Shown in pieces: positions 17,168-25,571 of a stretch of DNA of 64,000 nucleotides. The stretch covers positions 62,001 to 126,000 of the forward strand of contig CAKRDD010000001.1 of assembly GCA_934309345.1 (NCBI GenBank), in the 5' to 3' direction. The position numbers were made by a program, and so were the translations under genes. The stretch is from an uncultured Mediterraneibacter sp. (GTDB taxonomy: Bacteria > Bacillota > Clostridia > Lachnospirales > Lachnospiraceae). The first letter of the stretch is position 1; each line of letters opens with the position of its first letter. Under the pieces are notes generated by a model, which ran no database searches, was not told where the DNA came from, and saw nothing but the letters and a program-made list of their open reading frames with translations.

Positions 17168-18110
17168 TACATTTGGATACGTTGGAAAGCAGGGCGTTAA
17201 GAATATCTGGAGAAACAAGATGTTTTCACTCGCATCCATAGCGACGATGTCAGCATGTATTTTCCTGTTTGGATTGTTTTTCTCACTGCTTGTTAACTTC
17301 CAGTATATTATTAAAAGCGCAGAAGAAGGTGTTGCAATTACTGTTTTCTTTAATGTGGATGCAACGCAGGAACAGAAGGATGCAATCGGTGAACAGCTTA
17401 AATCACGAGATGATGTTTCAAAAGTAAACTATATATCAGCGGACGATGCATGGGAATCATTCCAGAAAGAATATTTTGGAGATAACCCGGAACTTGCAGA
17501 AGGTTTCAAAGATGATAACCCGTTGGCAAGTTCAGATAACTATGAAGTCTATATGAAGACTTTAAAAGGGAATAGTAAGGACCTGATTGCAAAGAGTAAA
17601 TCTCTTTCGGCAACTCAGCAGGATTTGGTTAAGTTTGCGCAGAGCCTTGATGGAGTAAGAGAAGTTAAAAAGTCAGATGTTGTAGCAAATACACTTTCCA
17701 GTGTGAATATGCTTGTTGCATATGTTTCAATTGCAATTATCGCAATTCTTCTCGGAGTATCAATCTTCCTGATCAGTAATACGGTAACAACAGGTATTAC
17801 AGTCAGAAAAGAAGAGATTGCAATTATGAAATATATCGGAGCGAAAGACTTTGTTGTAAGATCACCATTCGTGATCGAAGGTCTGATCATCGGATTGTTC
17901 GGTGCAGTTATTCCGCTTGCCCTGTTATATTTCCTTTATGACAAGGCTGTAGGATATATTATGGAGAAGTTTAGTATTCTGAAGAATATCATCACATTCC
18001 TTCCGGTTGGAAATGTATATATCTATCTGTTGCCGATCGGGCTTGCAATGGGAATTGGAATCGGATTCCTCGGAAGTTACTTCACTGTTCGTAAGCACTT
18101 GAGAGTGTAA
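17157..18110 (+). CDS. ftsX: Cell-division membrane protein FtsX
   Basis: 317 aa with four predicted membrane helices: residues about 22-45, then three in the C-terminal half near 185-210, 235-260 and 283-305. A large extracellular domain (about 50-180) contacts the hydrolase. The N-terminus GVKNIWRNKMFSLASI and the C-terminal LGSYFTVRKHLRV are typical. It overlaps ftsE and is followed after 12 bases by a secreted coiled-coil M23 protein, the expected output enzyme. Confidence 0.95.
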   Translation: MRISTFGYVGKQGVKNIWRNKMFSLASIATMSACIFLFGLFFSLLVNFQYIIKSAEEGVAITVFFNVDATQEQKDAIGEQLKSRDDVSKVNYISADDAWESFQKEYFGDNPELAEGFKDDNPLASSDNYEVYMKTLKGNSKDLIAKSKSLSATQQDLVKFAQSLDGVREVKKSDVVANTLSSVNMLVAYVSIAIIAILLGVSIFLISNTVTTGITVRKEEIAIMKYIGAKDFVVRSPFVIEGLIIGLFGAVIPLALLYFLYDKAVGYIMEKFSILKNIITFLPVGNVYIYLLPIGLAMGIGIGFLGSYFTVRKHLRV

Positions 18111-18122
18111 TAGGAGATACCT

Positions 18123-19292
18123 ATGAAAAGACGGATGAGAAAGGTGACAGCACTGGTTCTGTCAATCGGAATGCTGCTGTCAATGACAGTTACTTCCGGT
18201 GCTGTGACAATTGATGAAGCACAGAAAAAAGCGGATGAGCTGCAGTCACAGAAGAATGCAGCTCAGGCGGAAAAAGATACACTTGCTGCAAAGCTTAATT
18301 CTATCATTGCTCAGATGAACAAGACGCAGGAAGAATTAAGTGCTAAGGAAACTGAAATCTCAACAGCTGAGGAAGAGCTTGTACAGGCGAAGGTTGATGA
18401 GGATGATCAGTATAACAGCATGAAGAAGAGAATCAAATATATGTATGAAGGCGGGAATACGCAGTTTCTTGAGATACTGATGTCCAGCAGCAATATTGGT
18501 GATCTTCTTAATAAGGCAGAGTATGTATCGAAGCTCTCTTCTTATGACAGAGATATGCTTACAGCTTTTCAGGATACAGTAAAGGCTGTGGAAGAGAAAG
18601 AAGCAAAACTGCAGGACGAATATGAGAAACTTAACACCTTGCAGAGCAGTTTGGTAAGTCAGCAGACGGAGGCGCAGACACTGATCAGCAGTAAGGAAGC
18701 ACAGATTGCTGAGATTCAGGATCAGATTACCGATAATGCGAACCTTCTTGCAGATCTTAAGGCGAAGGCAGAAGAAGCAAAACGTCTTCAGGAAGAGCAG
18801 GCAGCAGCCGCAGCAGCAGCTGCTGCGGCTGCAAAGAAGAATAACAGCGGAAGCAGTAGCGGTGGAAGCAGCAGTTCCAGACCGGCTTCCAGCGGAAACG
18901 TAGTGAGTGGAAGTGGATATTTTACACATCCGTGTCCGGGAATGACGTACCAGTCCAGTTATTTCGGAGAGGTTCGATCTTTCGACTCAAGACCACATAA
19001 AGGAAATGATTATGCCGCGCCGACAGGAACACCTACATATGCAGCAGCAGCCGGAACAGTCATTACGGCAGGCTGGAGCAACAGTGCAGGGAACTGGGTT
19101 GTTATAAGCCATGGAAATGGATTGGTGACAAAGTATATGCATCACAGCTCAATTTGTGTAAGTGCCGGTCAGAGAGTGGAAAAAGGACAACAGATCGGAT
19201 ATGTCGGTTCCACAGGATATTCAACCGGAGCACATCTACATTTCCAGGTAGAACTCAACGGAACAGCAGTGAATCCGAATAATTATATGTAA
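18123..19292 (+). CDS. Secreted coiled-coil M23 peptidase / murein hydrolase activator (EnvC/PcsB-like partner of FtsEX)
   Basis: 389 aa. There is a signal peptide (residues 1-28, ending SGAVT). A long coiled coil rich in Gln/Glu/Lys (about 32-235) follows, then a run of ten or so alanines encoded by GCAGCN repeats (near 18806-18832), a Ser/Gly linker and a C-terminal LytM/M23 domain (about 270-389). The domain has HKGNDYAAPTGTPTYAA and the HLHF metal motif. The zinc ligands appear intact, so it may be an active endopeptidase rather than a pure activator. Position directly after ftsX fits FtsX-gated activation at the septum. A terminator follows. Confidence 0.9.
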   Translation: MKRRMRKVTALVLSIGMLLSMTVTSGAVTIDEAQKKADELQSQKNAAQAEKDTLAAKLNSIIAQMNKTQEELSAKETEISTAEEELVQAKVDEDDQYNSMKKRIKYMYEGGNTQFLEILMSSSNIGDLLNKAEYVSKLSSYDRDMLTAFQDTVKAVEEKEAKLQDEYEKLNTLQSSLVSQQTEAQTLISSKEAQIAEIQDQITDNANLLADLKAKAEEAKRLQEEQAAAAAAAAAAAKKNNSGSSSGGSSSSRPASSGNVVSGSGYFTHPCPGMTYQSSYFGEVRSFDSRPHKGNDYAAPTGTPTYAAAAGTVITAGWSNSAGNWVVISHGNGLVTKYMHHSSICVSAGQRVEKGQQIGYVGSTGYSTGAHLHFQVELNGTAVNPNNYM

Positions 19293-19353
19293 AACAAAGG
19301 GATTCAAAATCTTCCTTTCATGTTTACATGAAAGTGATTCAAAGAATAAAGGG

Positions 19354-19389
19354 GGACAAAGTGGAAGATTCTGCTTTGTCCTTTTCTTT
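19354..19389 (+). terminator. Terminator between the M23 gene and ctpA
   Basis: GGACAAAG (19354-19361) pairs with CTTTGTCC (19374-19381), followed by TTTTCTTT. A second perfect hairpin without a T-run (CTTTCATG/CATGAAAG, 19315-19334) lies just upstream. Confidence 0.65.
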
Positions 19390-19413
19390 AGATAACAGCG
19401 AAAGGGACAGAGA

Positions 19414-20634
19414 ATGGAACAGAAAAAGAAAAGGGGATATGGTGCAGGAATTGTAACCGGAGTTCTTGCAACAGTTCTTGTTGGCCTGCTTCTCCTGGGG
19501 GGATTCAGGGTAATCACGAACACATCCGGCAGTTATGCATCCGGTAAAGTGACAGAAAAAGAGGTATCAAAAAAACTGGATAAGCTGAATGCTTTGATCG
19601 ATAAGTATTATCTGTATGGAGATGAAATTGATACAGATAAGCTGGCAGAAGGAATTTATTCCGGATATACGAGTGCGCTGGGAGATAAGTACACCGTTTA
19701 TTATGATGAAGATGAAACGAAAGCTCTGATGGAATCAACAAGCGGAACATTTTCAGGTGTTGGTGCAACACTGACAAAGGATGCCGATACGGGCTATGCG
19801 ACAATTGTAAATGTCTATGAAGACTCTCCGGCAGAGAAAGCAGGACTGAAAGCCGGAGATATCCTGGAGAAAATCGATGAGCATGAGGTTGGTGATGAAC
19901 AGCTTGATACGGTGGTGTCCTGGATCAAAGGGGAAAAGGGAACAGATGTAAAGATTACAGTTCTCAGAGACGGAGAAGAGCTGGAACTGACTGCTACACG
20001 AGATACGATCGAAGTGAAGACAGTTTCGTATGAGATGAAGGAGAACCAGATTGGCTACATCAGAGTGTCCGAGTTTGACACAGTAACTTACGACCAGTTT
20101 AAAGAGGCATTGGACGATCTTGAAAATCAGGGAATGCAGGGGCTTGTTGTCGACCTGAGAAACAACCCGGGTGGAAGTCTTGATACAGTTACGAATATGC
20201 TGCGTCTGCTTCTTCCGGAAGGTACAATTGTATCGACAAAAGACAAGAATGGAAAGACAGACGAAATCACCTGTGACGGAACTCATGAATTTAAGAAACC
20301 AATGGCAGTTCTTGTAAACCAGTACAGCGCCAGCGCATCTGAAATCTTCAGCGGTGCAGTACAGGATTATGGAACAGCAAAAATTGTCGGAGTGACAACG
20401 TATGGAAAAGGTGTTGTACAGCAATTGATGAATCTGGGAGATGGAACCTGTCTGAAAGTGACGATTGCCGAGTATTATACTCCAAATGGAAGAAGCATCA
20501 ATGGAAAAGGTGTTGAACCGGATGTGGAAGTGGAATATCAGTATGACGAAGAGAATCCAAAAGCAGATAATCAGCTGGATCAGGCATTAAGCACAGTACA
20601 GGAAGAAATTGTTGAAAGTACACAAAACCCATAG
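19414..20634 (+). CDS. ctpA: C-terminal processing serine protease, S41 family with PDZ
   Basis: 406 aa. An N-terminal membrane anchor (about 8-30) and a short lead-in are followed by a PDZ domain (about 105-185; GATLTKDADTGYATIVNVYEDSPAEKAGLKAGD). The S41 catalytic domain has the nucleophile Ser in QYSASASEIFSGA and the Lys in TYGKGVVQQL. VDLRNNPGGSL is the family block. Extracellular proteases of this type trim secreted or membrane proteins. The position after the ftsEX-hydrolase genes suggests a role in wall or division protein turnover (inference). Confidence 0.92.
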   Translation: MEQKKKRGYGAGIVTGVLATVLVGLLLLGGFRVITNTSGSYASGKVTEKEVSKKLDKLNALIDKYYLYGDEIDTDKLAEGIYSGYTSALGDKYTVYYDEDETKALMESTSGTFSGVGATLTKDADTGYATIVNVYEDSPAEKAGLKAGDILEKIDEHEVGDEQLDTVVSWIKGEKGTDVKITVLRDGEELELTATRDTIEVKTVSYEMKENQIGYIRVSEFDTVTYDQFKEALDDLENQGMQGLVVDLRNNPGGSLDTVTNMLRLLLPEGTIVSTKDKNGKTDEITCDGTHEFKKPMAVLVNQYSASASEIFSGAVQDYGTAKIVGVTTYGKGVVQQLMNLGDGTCLKVTIAEYYTPNGRSINGKGVEPDVEVEYQYDEENPKADNQLDQALSTVQEEIVESTQNP

Positions 20635-20693
20635 GTTGAAAAAGCCTCAATCTGATGAAATGTTAAAATGTGTGACAATTCAGATAAAAACTC

Positions 20694-20722
20694 TTGAAAA
20701 TCAAAAAATGATGTGCTAATAT
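20694..20722 (+). promoter_or_regulatory. Promoter of the T-box/aspS2-gatCAB operon
   Basis: TTGAAA (20694-20699), 17 bases and TAATAT (20717-20722), with an upstream TG dinucleotide making an extended -10. Predicted start near base 20729. Confidence 0.65.
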
Positions 20723-20728
20723 TGGAAA

Positions 20729-21055
20729 CAAGTTTTAGCAGACTAAAGTGCTGAACCAGAAAAAGGCAAAGAACAAGACTCTGATTCACAGAAACTGACA
20801 GGAAGTTGGCGTCACCGACTGAGAGCGCCGGACAGCGGAGTGGATTATGGGAACACTTGGGAGCTGGCTGTCTGAACAGATGAAGTAGGGCAGCACGTGG
20901 AGCATACGTTACATGCAAAGAGTGGAATCCGGTTTACACAAATGCAGAGAAAAAATTAGAATTGTGAAAGCCAAGATTCAATGCGGGTGGTACCGCGGAT
21001 ATTATGATTGTAATTTCCGTCCCGGGATACTGATGTATCCCGGGGCTTTTTTATT
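20729..21055 (+). promoter_or_regulatory. T-box riboswitch leader (candidate Asn/Glu dual specifier)
   Basis: The highly conserved T-box GGGTGGTACCGCGG is at 20985-20998. It is followed by an intrinsic terminator (CCCGGGATA 21021-21029 with TATCCCGGG 21036-21044, then T-run). Upstream, GAGAGCGCCGG (20821-20831) and GAGCTGGC (20861-20868) look like the distal part of stem I. A candidate specifier region TCTGAACAGATG contains GAAC at 20874-20877, overlapping GAA (Glu) and AAC (Asn). Dual tRNA-Asn/tRNA-Glu sensing has been reported for the equivalent transamidation operon of Clostridium acetobutylicum. A second GAAC lies at 20851-20854, so the specifier assignment needs folding. Confidence 0.85.
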
Positions 21056-21101
21056 TAAAAAGCTTCTTCCCGGGATGCTGGAATCTGAAAGGAGAAGTAA
21101 A

Positions 21102-22433
21102 ATGGAATTTGTAACAGGCGTAAAAAAGAAGGAAACATTGGAACTGAGTGAACTTCTCGAAAAGGGAAGAATTGGAACCGAAGTCAAAGTGAATGGTGCG
21201 ATCCACACGATCCGTGATATGGGAACAATTGCATTCATTATTCTCAGAAAAAGAGAAGGACTTGTTCAGTGTGTATATGAAGAAGATATTTCCAAATTTG
21301 ACTTGAAAGATGTGAAGGAAGCAGATACAGTAGAGGTAACAGGTGTGCTTGCAGAGTCTGCGAAAGCTCCGAATGGGATTGAGATTCGCCTTGGCGAATT
21401 GAAGATCTTAAGTGAGCCGGCAGAGCCAATGCCGCTTCCGATTGCAAAGTGGAAGCTGAACACATCTCTGGAAGCAAAATTAAACTACAGACCGATTTCT
21501 CTGAGAAATATCAGAGAGCGTGCGAAATTCAGAATTCAGGAAGGAATCGTAAGAGGGTTCCGTGATTTCCTTTATAAAGAGGGATTTACAGAGATCCATA
21601 CTCCGAAGATCGGTGCCAAGAGTGCAGAGGGCGGTGCGAACCTTTTCCGTCTGGAGTATTTCCACAGACCGGCGATTCTTCAGCAGAGCCCGCAGTTCTA
21701 TAAGCAGATGATGGTCGGAGTATTCGACAGAGTCTTTGAGACAGCGCCAGTATTCCGTGCAGAGAAACACAATACAAAGCGTCATCTGAATGAGTACACA
21801 AGCCTTGATTTCGAGATGGGATATATTGATGGATTTGAAGATATCATGGCAATGGAAACGGGATTTCTTCAGTATACGATGGAGCTGTTGAAGAAAGAGT
21901 ATGCAAGAGAACTTCAGATTCTGAATATCGAAGTACCGAAGACAGATAATATTCCGGCAGTAAGATTCGACGAGATCAAACGACTGGTATCCGAGAAGTA
22001 TGACAGAAAGATCAAGAACCCATTTGACCTGGAACCAGAGGAAGAGACATTGATCAGTCGTTATGCGAAGGAAGAGTGGGATGCAGATTTTGTATTTGTT
22101 ACTCATTACCCATCAAAGAAACGTCCATTCTATGCAATGGATGATCCGGAGGATCCGACTTACACGCTCAGTTTTGACCTGCTTTTCAGAGGAATGGAGA
22201 TCACAACCGGCGGACAGCGTATTCATGATTATCATGAACTTCTTGCGAAGATGGAGAAGCGAGGTATGACAGATGAAGGCATGGAGCAGTATTTAAGTGC
22301 ATTCAAGCATGGAATGCCACCACACGGAGGTCTTGGAATAGGTATGGAACGTCTGACAATGAAGATGATGAACGAAGACAATGTAAGAGAAACAACATTA
22401 TTCCCAAGAGACTTAAGTCGTTTGGAACCATAA
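21102..22433 (+). CDS. aspS2: Archaeal-type, probably non-discriminating aspartyl-tRNA synthetase
   Basis: 443 aa, far shorter than the roughly 590-aa bacterial AspRS because it lacks the inserted GAD domain; this is the archaeal/eukaryotic form. It has an N-terminal OB anticodon-binding domain (about 15-105) and a class II core. Motif 2 lies around FRAEKHNTKRHLNEYTSLDF and motif 3 is GLGIGMERLTM. With gatCAB downstream it probably makes Asp-tRNA(Asn) for amidation. The start at 21102 has AAAGGAG upstream; the longer frame from 20913 runs through the T-box and is rejected. Confidence 0.92.
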   Translation: MEFVTGVKKKETLELSELLEKGRIGTEVKVNGAIHTIRDMGTIAFIILRKREGLVQCVYEEDISKFDLKDVKEADTVEVTGVLAESAKAPNGIEIRLGELKILSEPAEPMPLPIAKWKLNTSLEAKLNYRPISLRNIRERAKFRIQEGIVRGFRDFLYKEGFTEIHTPKIGAKSAEGGANLFRLEYFHRPAILQQSPQFYKQMMVGVFDRVFETAPVFRAEKHNTKRHLNEYTSLDFEMGYIDGFEDIMAMETGFLQYTMELLKKEYARELQILNIEVPKTDNIPAVRFDEIKRLVSEKYDRKIKNPFDLEPEEETLISRYAKEEWDADFVFVTHYPSKKRPFYAMDDPEDPTYTLSFDLLFRGMEITTGGQRIHDYHELLAKMEKRGMTDEGMEQYLSAFKHGMPPHGGLGIGMERLTMKMMNEDNVRETTLFPRDLSRLEP

Positions 22434-22572
22434 GAAGAAAATACAAAAAACGGGTCAATCCTCTGGATTGAACGAAAAAACTGTTGGATGTGAAGGTCTG
22501 AACTGAGAAAGAGAACTGCCCACAGGATGTTGTGGTCAGAAACTTAAGGAGTAGAAACGAGGGAGGATCTTT

Positions 22573-23694
22573 ATGTTTAAGAAAAAAGAATGTTATCTTT
22601 GCGGTGGTAAATTGATTAATGGCCGTTGCAGTTCCTGCGGGCTGGATAACACAAAGCTGGAGAAAAAGAATTACAGGCTGAATGAGAGCAGTTTTGACCG
22701 CAAGAAAAAAATGACATATTCCCAGAAACGACAGAATGACACTGGAGAGACAAAAAACCGGGAGAAAAAGCAGGATGCAGGACATCTCTGTGAGAGTCAT
22801 AACGGACGGAAGGCTCATACAGGATCTTACGAGGAACAGAAAAAGGCCAGGAAAATCAGTGGAATTCTTTCGGGAATCATCGTAGCAATCGTAGCATTTA
22901 CAAGCATTGCGGGTTCAGTTGGTGATTTCATTTCCTCATTTGGGGATGATTTCCATTCCTCAGATTATGACTGGAATGATGATGGCAGCGAAGTGGATTC
23001 TGAGTATGATCCATATATGAATACAACGAGAGAACTTTCCGAGACAGGAGCAACTTATGATTGTGTATTAGGATATGGGGAGTATGAGATCGGAGCACAG
23101 ATCCCGGAAGGGACTTATGAAGTGGAGCTTGTCTCAGGCGAAGGTTCCATGCAGCAGGATGATCCTGAGAATTCGATTTATTACTATTCTTATTTTAGTG
23201 AAGATGAGTCAGATACGGATGCAGGAGATTATCTGGACGATGTGAGACTGTACACAGGAGGTCATCTGAAGATTGATACAGGACTGGTTGTCCAGTTTCA
23301 TTCTGAGAATGCACAGACGGAACAGATGCAGCTGGAAGAAAATCCGCTGACGGAACAGGTAACATTGAAAGCCGGAAACACTTATACGGCGGGAACAGAT
23401 TTCCCGGCAGGATGGTATGATGTGACCGAGGCATCAGGAGTCGACTGGGCGGAGCTTCGTTACAAGATTTATCTTGGTGAGCTTTATGATAAGGAAAATG
23501 AAACTCTCAATTATGAGAATTATGGACTCTGGTTTTATGATACAGATGGATCAGAATCTTATAGAAATGCAGTTTTCCCGGAAGGGACGGAACTGGAAGT
23601 GGATGATGGGGATTTAATCCTGACGCCATCCGGCTCGGTAAAAAACCAGAATTATGACAGTTTCTATGATATGTACCGCTACAGGGCGCAATAA
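22573..23694 (+). CDS. Zinc-ribbon, single-pass membrane protein with acidic extracellular repeats, unknown function
   Basis: 373 aa. The N-terminal zinc ribbon (CYLCGG near residue 8, CSSCG near 20) is followed by a Lys-rich cytoplasmic stretch. One membrane helix (about 95-117, ISGILSGIIVAIVAFTSIAG) leads to a very acidic, Tyr-rich outside part. Two related motifs, YEIGAQIPEGTYEVEL and YTAGTDFPAGWYDVTE, mark tandem beta-type repeats, with FPEGTELEVDDGDL perhaps a third. It lies between aspS2 and gatC on the same strand, with no evident link to tRNA amidation. I do not recognise a characterised homologue. Confidence 0.75.
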   Translation: MFKKKECYLCGGKLINGRCSSCGLDNTKLEKKNYRLNESSFDRKKKMTYSQKRQNDTGETKNREKKQDAGHLCESHNGRKAHTGSYEEQKKARKISGILSGIIVAIVAFTSIAGSVGDFISSFGDDFHSSDYDWNDDGSEVDSEYDPYMNTTRELSETGATYDCVLGYGEYEIGAQIPEGTYEVELVSGEGSMQQDDPENSIYYYSYFSEDESDTDAGDYLDDVRLYTGGHLKIDTGLVVQFHSENAQTEQMQLEENPLTEQVTLKAGNTYTAGTDFPAGWYDVTEASGVDWAELRYKIYLGELYDKENETLNYENYGLWFYDTDGSESYRNAVFPEGTELEVDDGDLILTPSGSVKNQNYDSFYDMYRYRAQ

Positions 23695-23770
23695 GCTGAG
23701 AAATTTATGATACTGATTTTGGAAATTGTCAGGAGTAGCAAAGACAGAGTAGAAAGAAAGGATGATTAAA

Positions 23771-24064
23771 TTGGCAAATAAAATATCCGACGAAACAATC
23801 GAGTATGTAGGAATCCTTGCCAAGCTGGAACTTTCAGAGGAAGAGAAAGAAGCAGCGAAAAAAGACATGGAGCAGATGCTGGATTATATAGATACATTAA
23901 ATGAACTTGACACAGCAGGAATCGAACCGATGTCTCATGTATTTCCGGTACAGAATGTGTTCCGTGAAGATGTTGTGACAAACGGAGATAACAAAGAAGC
24001 GACACTTGCGAATGCACCACTTCGTAAAGAGGACAGTTTTGAAGTGCCGAAGACAATTGGTTAA
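23771..24064 (+). CDS. gatC: Asp-tRNA(Asn)/Glu-tRNA(Gln) amidotransferase subunit C
   Basis: About 97 aa; the small subunit that stabilises GatA on GatB. Typical features are ISDETIEYVGILAKLELSEEE and the C-terminal NVFREDVV ... LRKEDSFEVPKTIG. A GAAAGG sequence ends at 23761, so TTG at 23771 has normal spacing while ATG 23762 is directly adjacent to it. I prefer TTG, with ATG 23762 as the alternative. First of the contiguous gatC-gatA-gatB set. Confidence 0.9.
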   Translation: MANKISDETIEYVGILAKLELSEEEKEAAKKDMEQMLDYIDTLNELDTAGIEPMSHVFPVQNVFREDVVTNGDNKEATLANAPLRKEDSFEVPKTIG

Positions 24065-24078
24065 GGGAGTGAGAGCAG

Positions 24079-25569
24079 ATGGATTTATTAAAACTTACAG
24101 CCCTTGAACTGGGCGAGAAGATCAAAGCAAAGGAAGTAACTGTACGAGAAGCAGTTGATGCAGTGATCGGACAGATCAAAGAAGCAGAGTCAGAGATTCA
24201 CAGCTTTGTGACGATAGATGAAGAAGGTGCTTATGCACAGGCAGAGGAAATTCAGAAGAAAATAGATGCGGGCGAACTGACAGGTCCGCTTGCAGGAGTT
24301 CCGGTTGCGATAAAAGACAATATGTGTATCGAGGGACAGCTTACTACATGTAGTTCCAAGATTCTTTCAAACTTCAAACCGACCTATACAGCAGAGGCAG
24401 TTGAGAACCTCAGAAAAGCAGGAGCGGTTATCATTGGTAAGACGAACATGGATGAATTTGCTATGGGAAGTACAACAGAGACATCTTATTACGGACCGAC
24501 ACGCAATCCGCACAACACAGCGCATGTTCCGGGAGGTTCTTCCGGTGGTTCCTGTGCGGCAGTGGCAGCATCCGAATGTTATTATGCACTTGGATCTGAT
24601 ACCGGCGGATCCATTCGTCAGCCAAGTTCTTTCTGCGGAGTTGTCGGATTAAAGCCAACTTATGGAACTGTTTCCCGATATGGACTGATCGCATATGGCT
24701 CTTCCCTTGATCAGATTGGACCGGTAGCGAAAGATGTATCGGATTGTGCGGCAATTCTTGAGGCGATTGCATCTCATGATCCGAAAGACAGCACTTCTAT
24801 GGATCGTGATGATTGTGATTTTACAGAGGCACTCGTTGATGATGTGAAAGGACTTCGTATTGGAATTCCAAGAGATTATATGGGAGAGGGTCTGGATCCG
24901 GAAGTAAATGATGCTGTGATGAAAGCCGCAAAAGTACTCGAAGAAAAGGGTGCGATTGTTGAAGCATTTGATCTGCGTCTTGTAAAATATGCAATCCCTG
25001 CTTATTATACGATCGCAGATGCAGAAGCAAGTTCTAACCTGGAACGTTTTGATGGTGTAAAATATGGTTATCGTACAGAAGATTACGATGGACTTCACAA
25101 TATGTATAAGAAAACCCGTTCAGAAGGATTTGGACCGGAAGTAAAGAGAAGGATCATGCTGGGATCATTCGTCTTAAGTTCAGGATATTATGATGCGTAC
25201 TATCTGAAGGCACTTCGGACAAAGGCTTTGATCAAGAAAGAGTTTGACCGTGCATTCCGTAATTATGACATCATTCTCGGACCGGCAGCACCGACAACTG
25301 CTCCGGAGCTTGGAAAGAGCTTAAGTGATCCGATGAAGATGTATCTGGGAGATATTTATACAATTTCAGTCAATCTTGCAGGTCTTCCGGGAATGAGTGT
25401 TCCGATTGGAAAAGACAGCAAAGGACTTCCAATCGGTATGCAGCTGATCGGAAATGTATTTGAAGAAAAAACTTTGATCCGTGCAGCATATACTTATGAG
25501 TGTGCGACAAAGAAAGCATATGAGACACCGGCAAATGTCGGTCTTATGTCAGAAAAGGAGGTGCGTTAA
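24079..25569 (+). CDS. gatA: Asp-tRNA(Asn)/Glu-tRNA(Gln) amidotransferase subunit A
   Basis: Amidase-signature subunit of 496 aa that releases ammonia from glutamine or asparagine. The Ser-cisSer-Lys triad is visible: Lys in PVAIKDNMC, and the serines in PGGSSGGSCAAVA and SDTGGSIRQPSSFCG. GLKPTYGTVSRYG follows. Start 24079 has GGGAGTGAGAG upstream, and gatB begins 2 bases after its stop. Confidence 0.97.
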   Translation: MDLLKLTALELGEKIKAKEVTVREAVDAVIGQIKEAESEIHSFVTIDEEGAYAQAEEIQKKIDAGELTGPLAGVPVAIKDNMCIEGQLTTCSSKILSNFKPTYTAEAVENLRKAGAVIIGKTNMDEFAMGSTTETSYYGPTRNPHNTAHVPGGSSGGSCAAVAASECYYALGSDTGGSIRQPSSFCGVVGLKPTYGTVSRYGLIAYGSSLDQIGPVAKDVSDCAAILEAIASHDPKDSTSMDRDDCDFTEALVDDVKGLRIGIPRDYMGEGLDPEVNDAVMKAAKVLEEKGAIVEAFDLRLVKYAIPAYYTIADAEASSNLERFDGVKYGYRTEDYDGLHNMYKKTRSEGFGPEVKRRIMLGSFVLSSGYYDAYYLKALRTKALIKKEFDRAFRNYDIILGPAAPTTAPELGKSLSDPMKMYLGDIYTISVNLAGLPGMSVPIGKDSKGLPIGMQLIGNVFEEKTLIRAAYTYECATKKAYETPANVGLMSEKEVR

Positions 25570-25571
25570 CA

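Noticed and set aside
18806..18832. GCAGCN repeat in the M23 gene as a contingency (phase-variable) repeat
   Set aside because: It is a trinucleotide-type polyalanine linker with mixed codons, so slippage would not shift the frame; ordinary low complexity.
20913..21101. AspRS start at 20913
   Set aside because: This frame runs through the T-box and its terminator; ATG 21102 has AAAGGAG and matches the family N-terminus.
22455..22471. Terminator after aspS2 (TCAATCC/GGATTGA hairpin)
   Set aside because: The stem is short and followed by ACG and A-runs rather than T, so termination is not supported.
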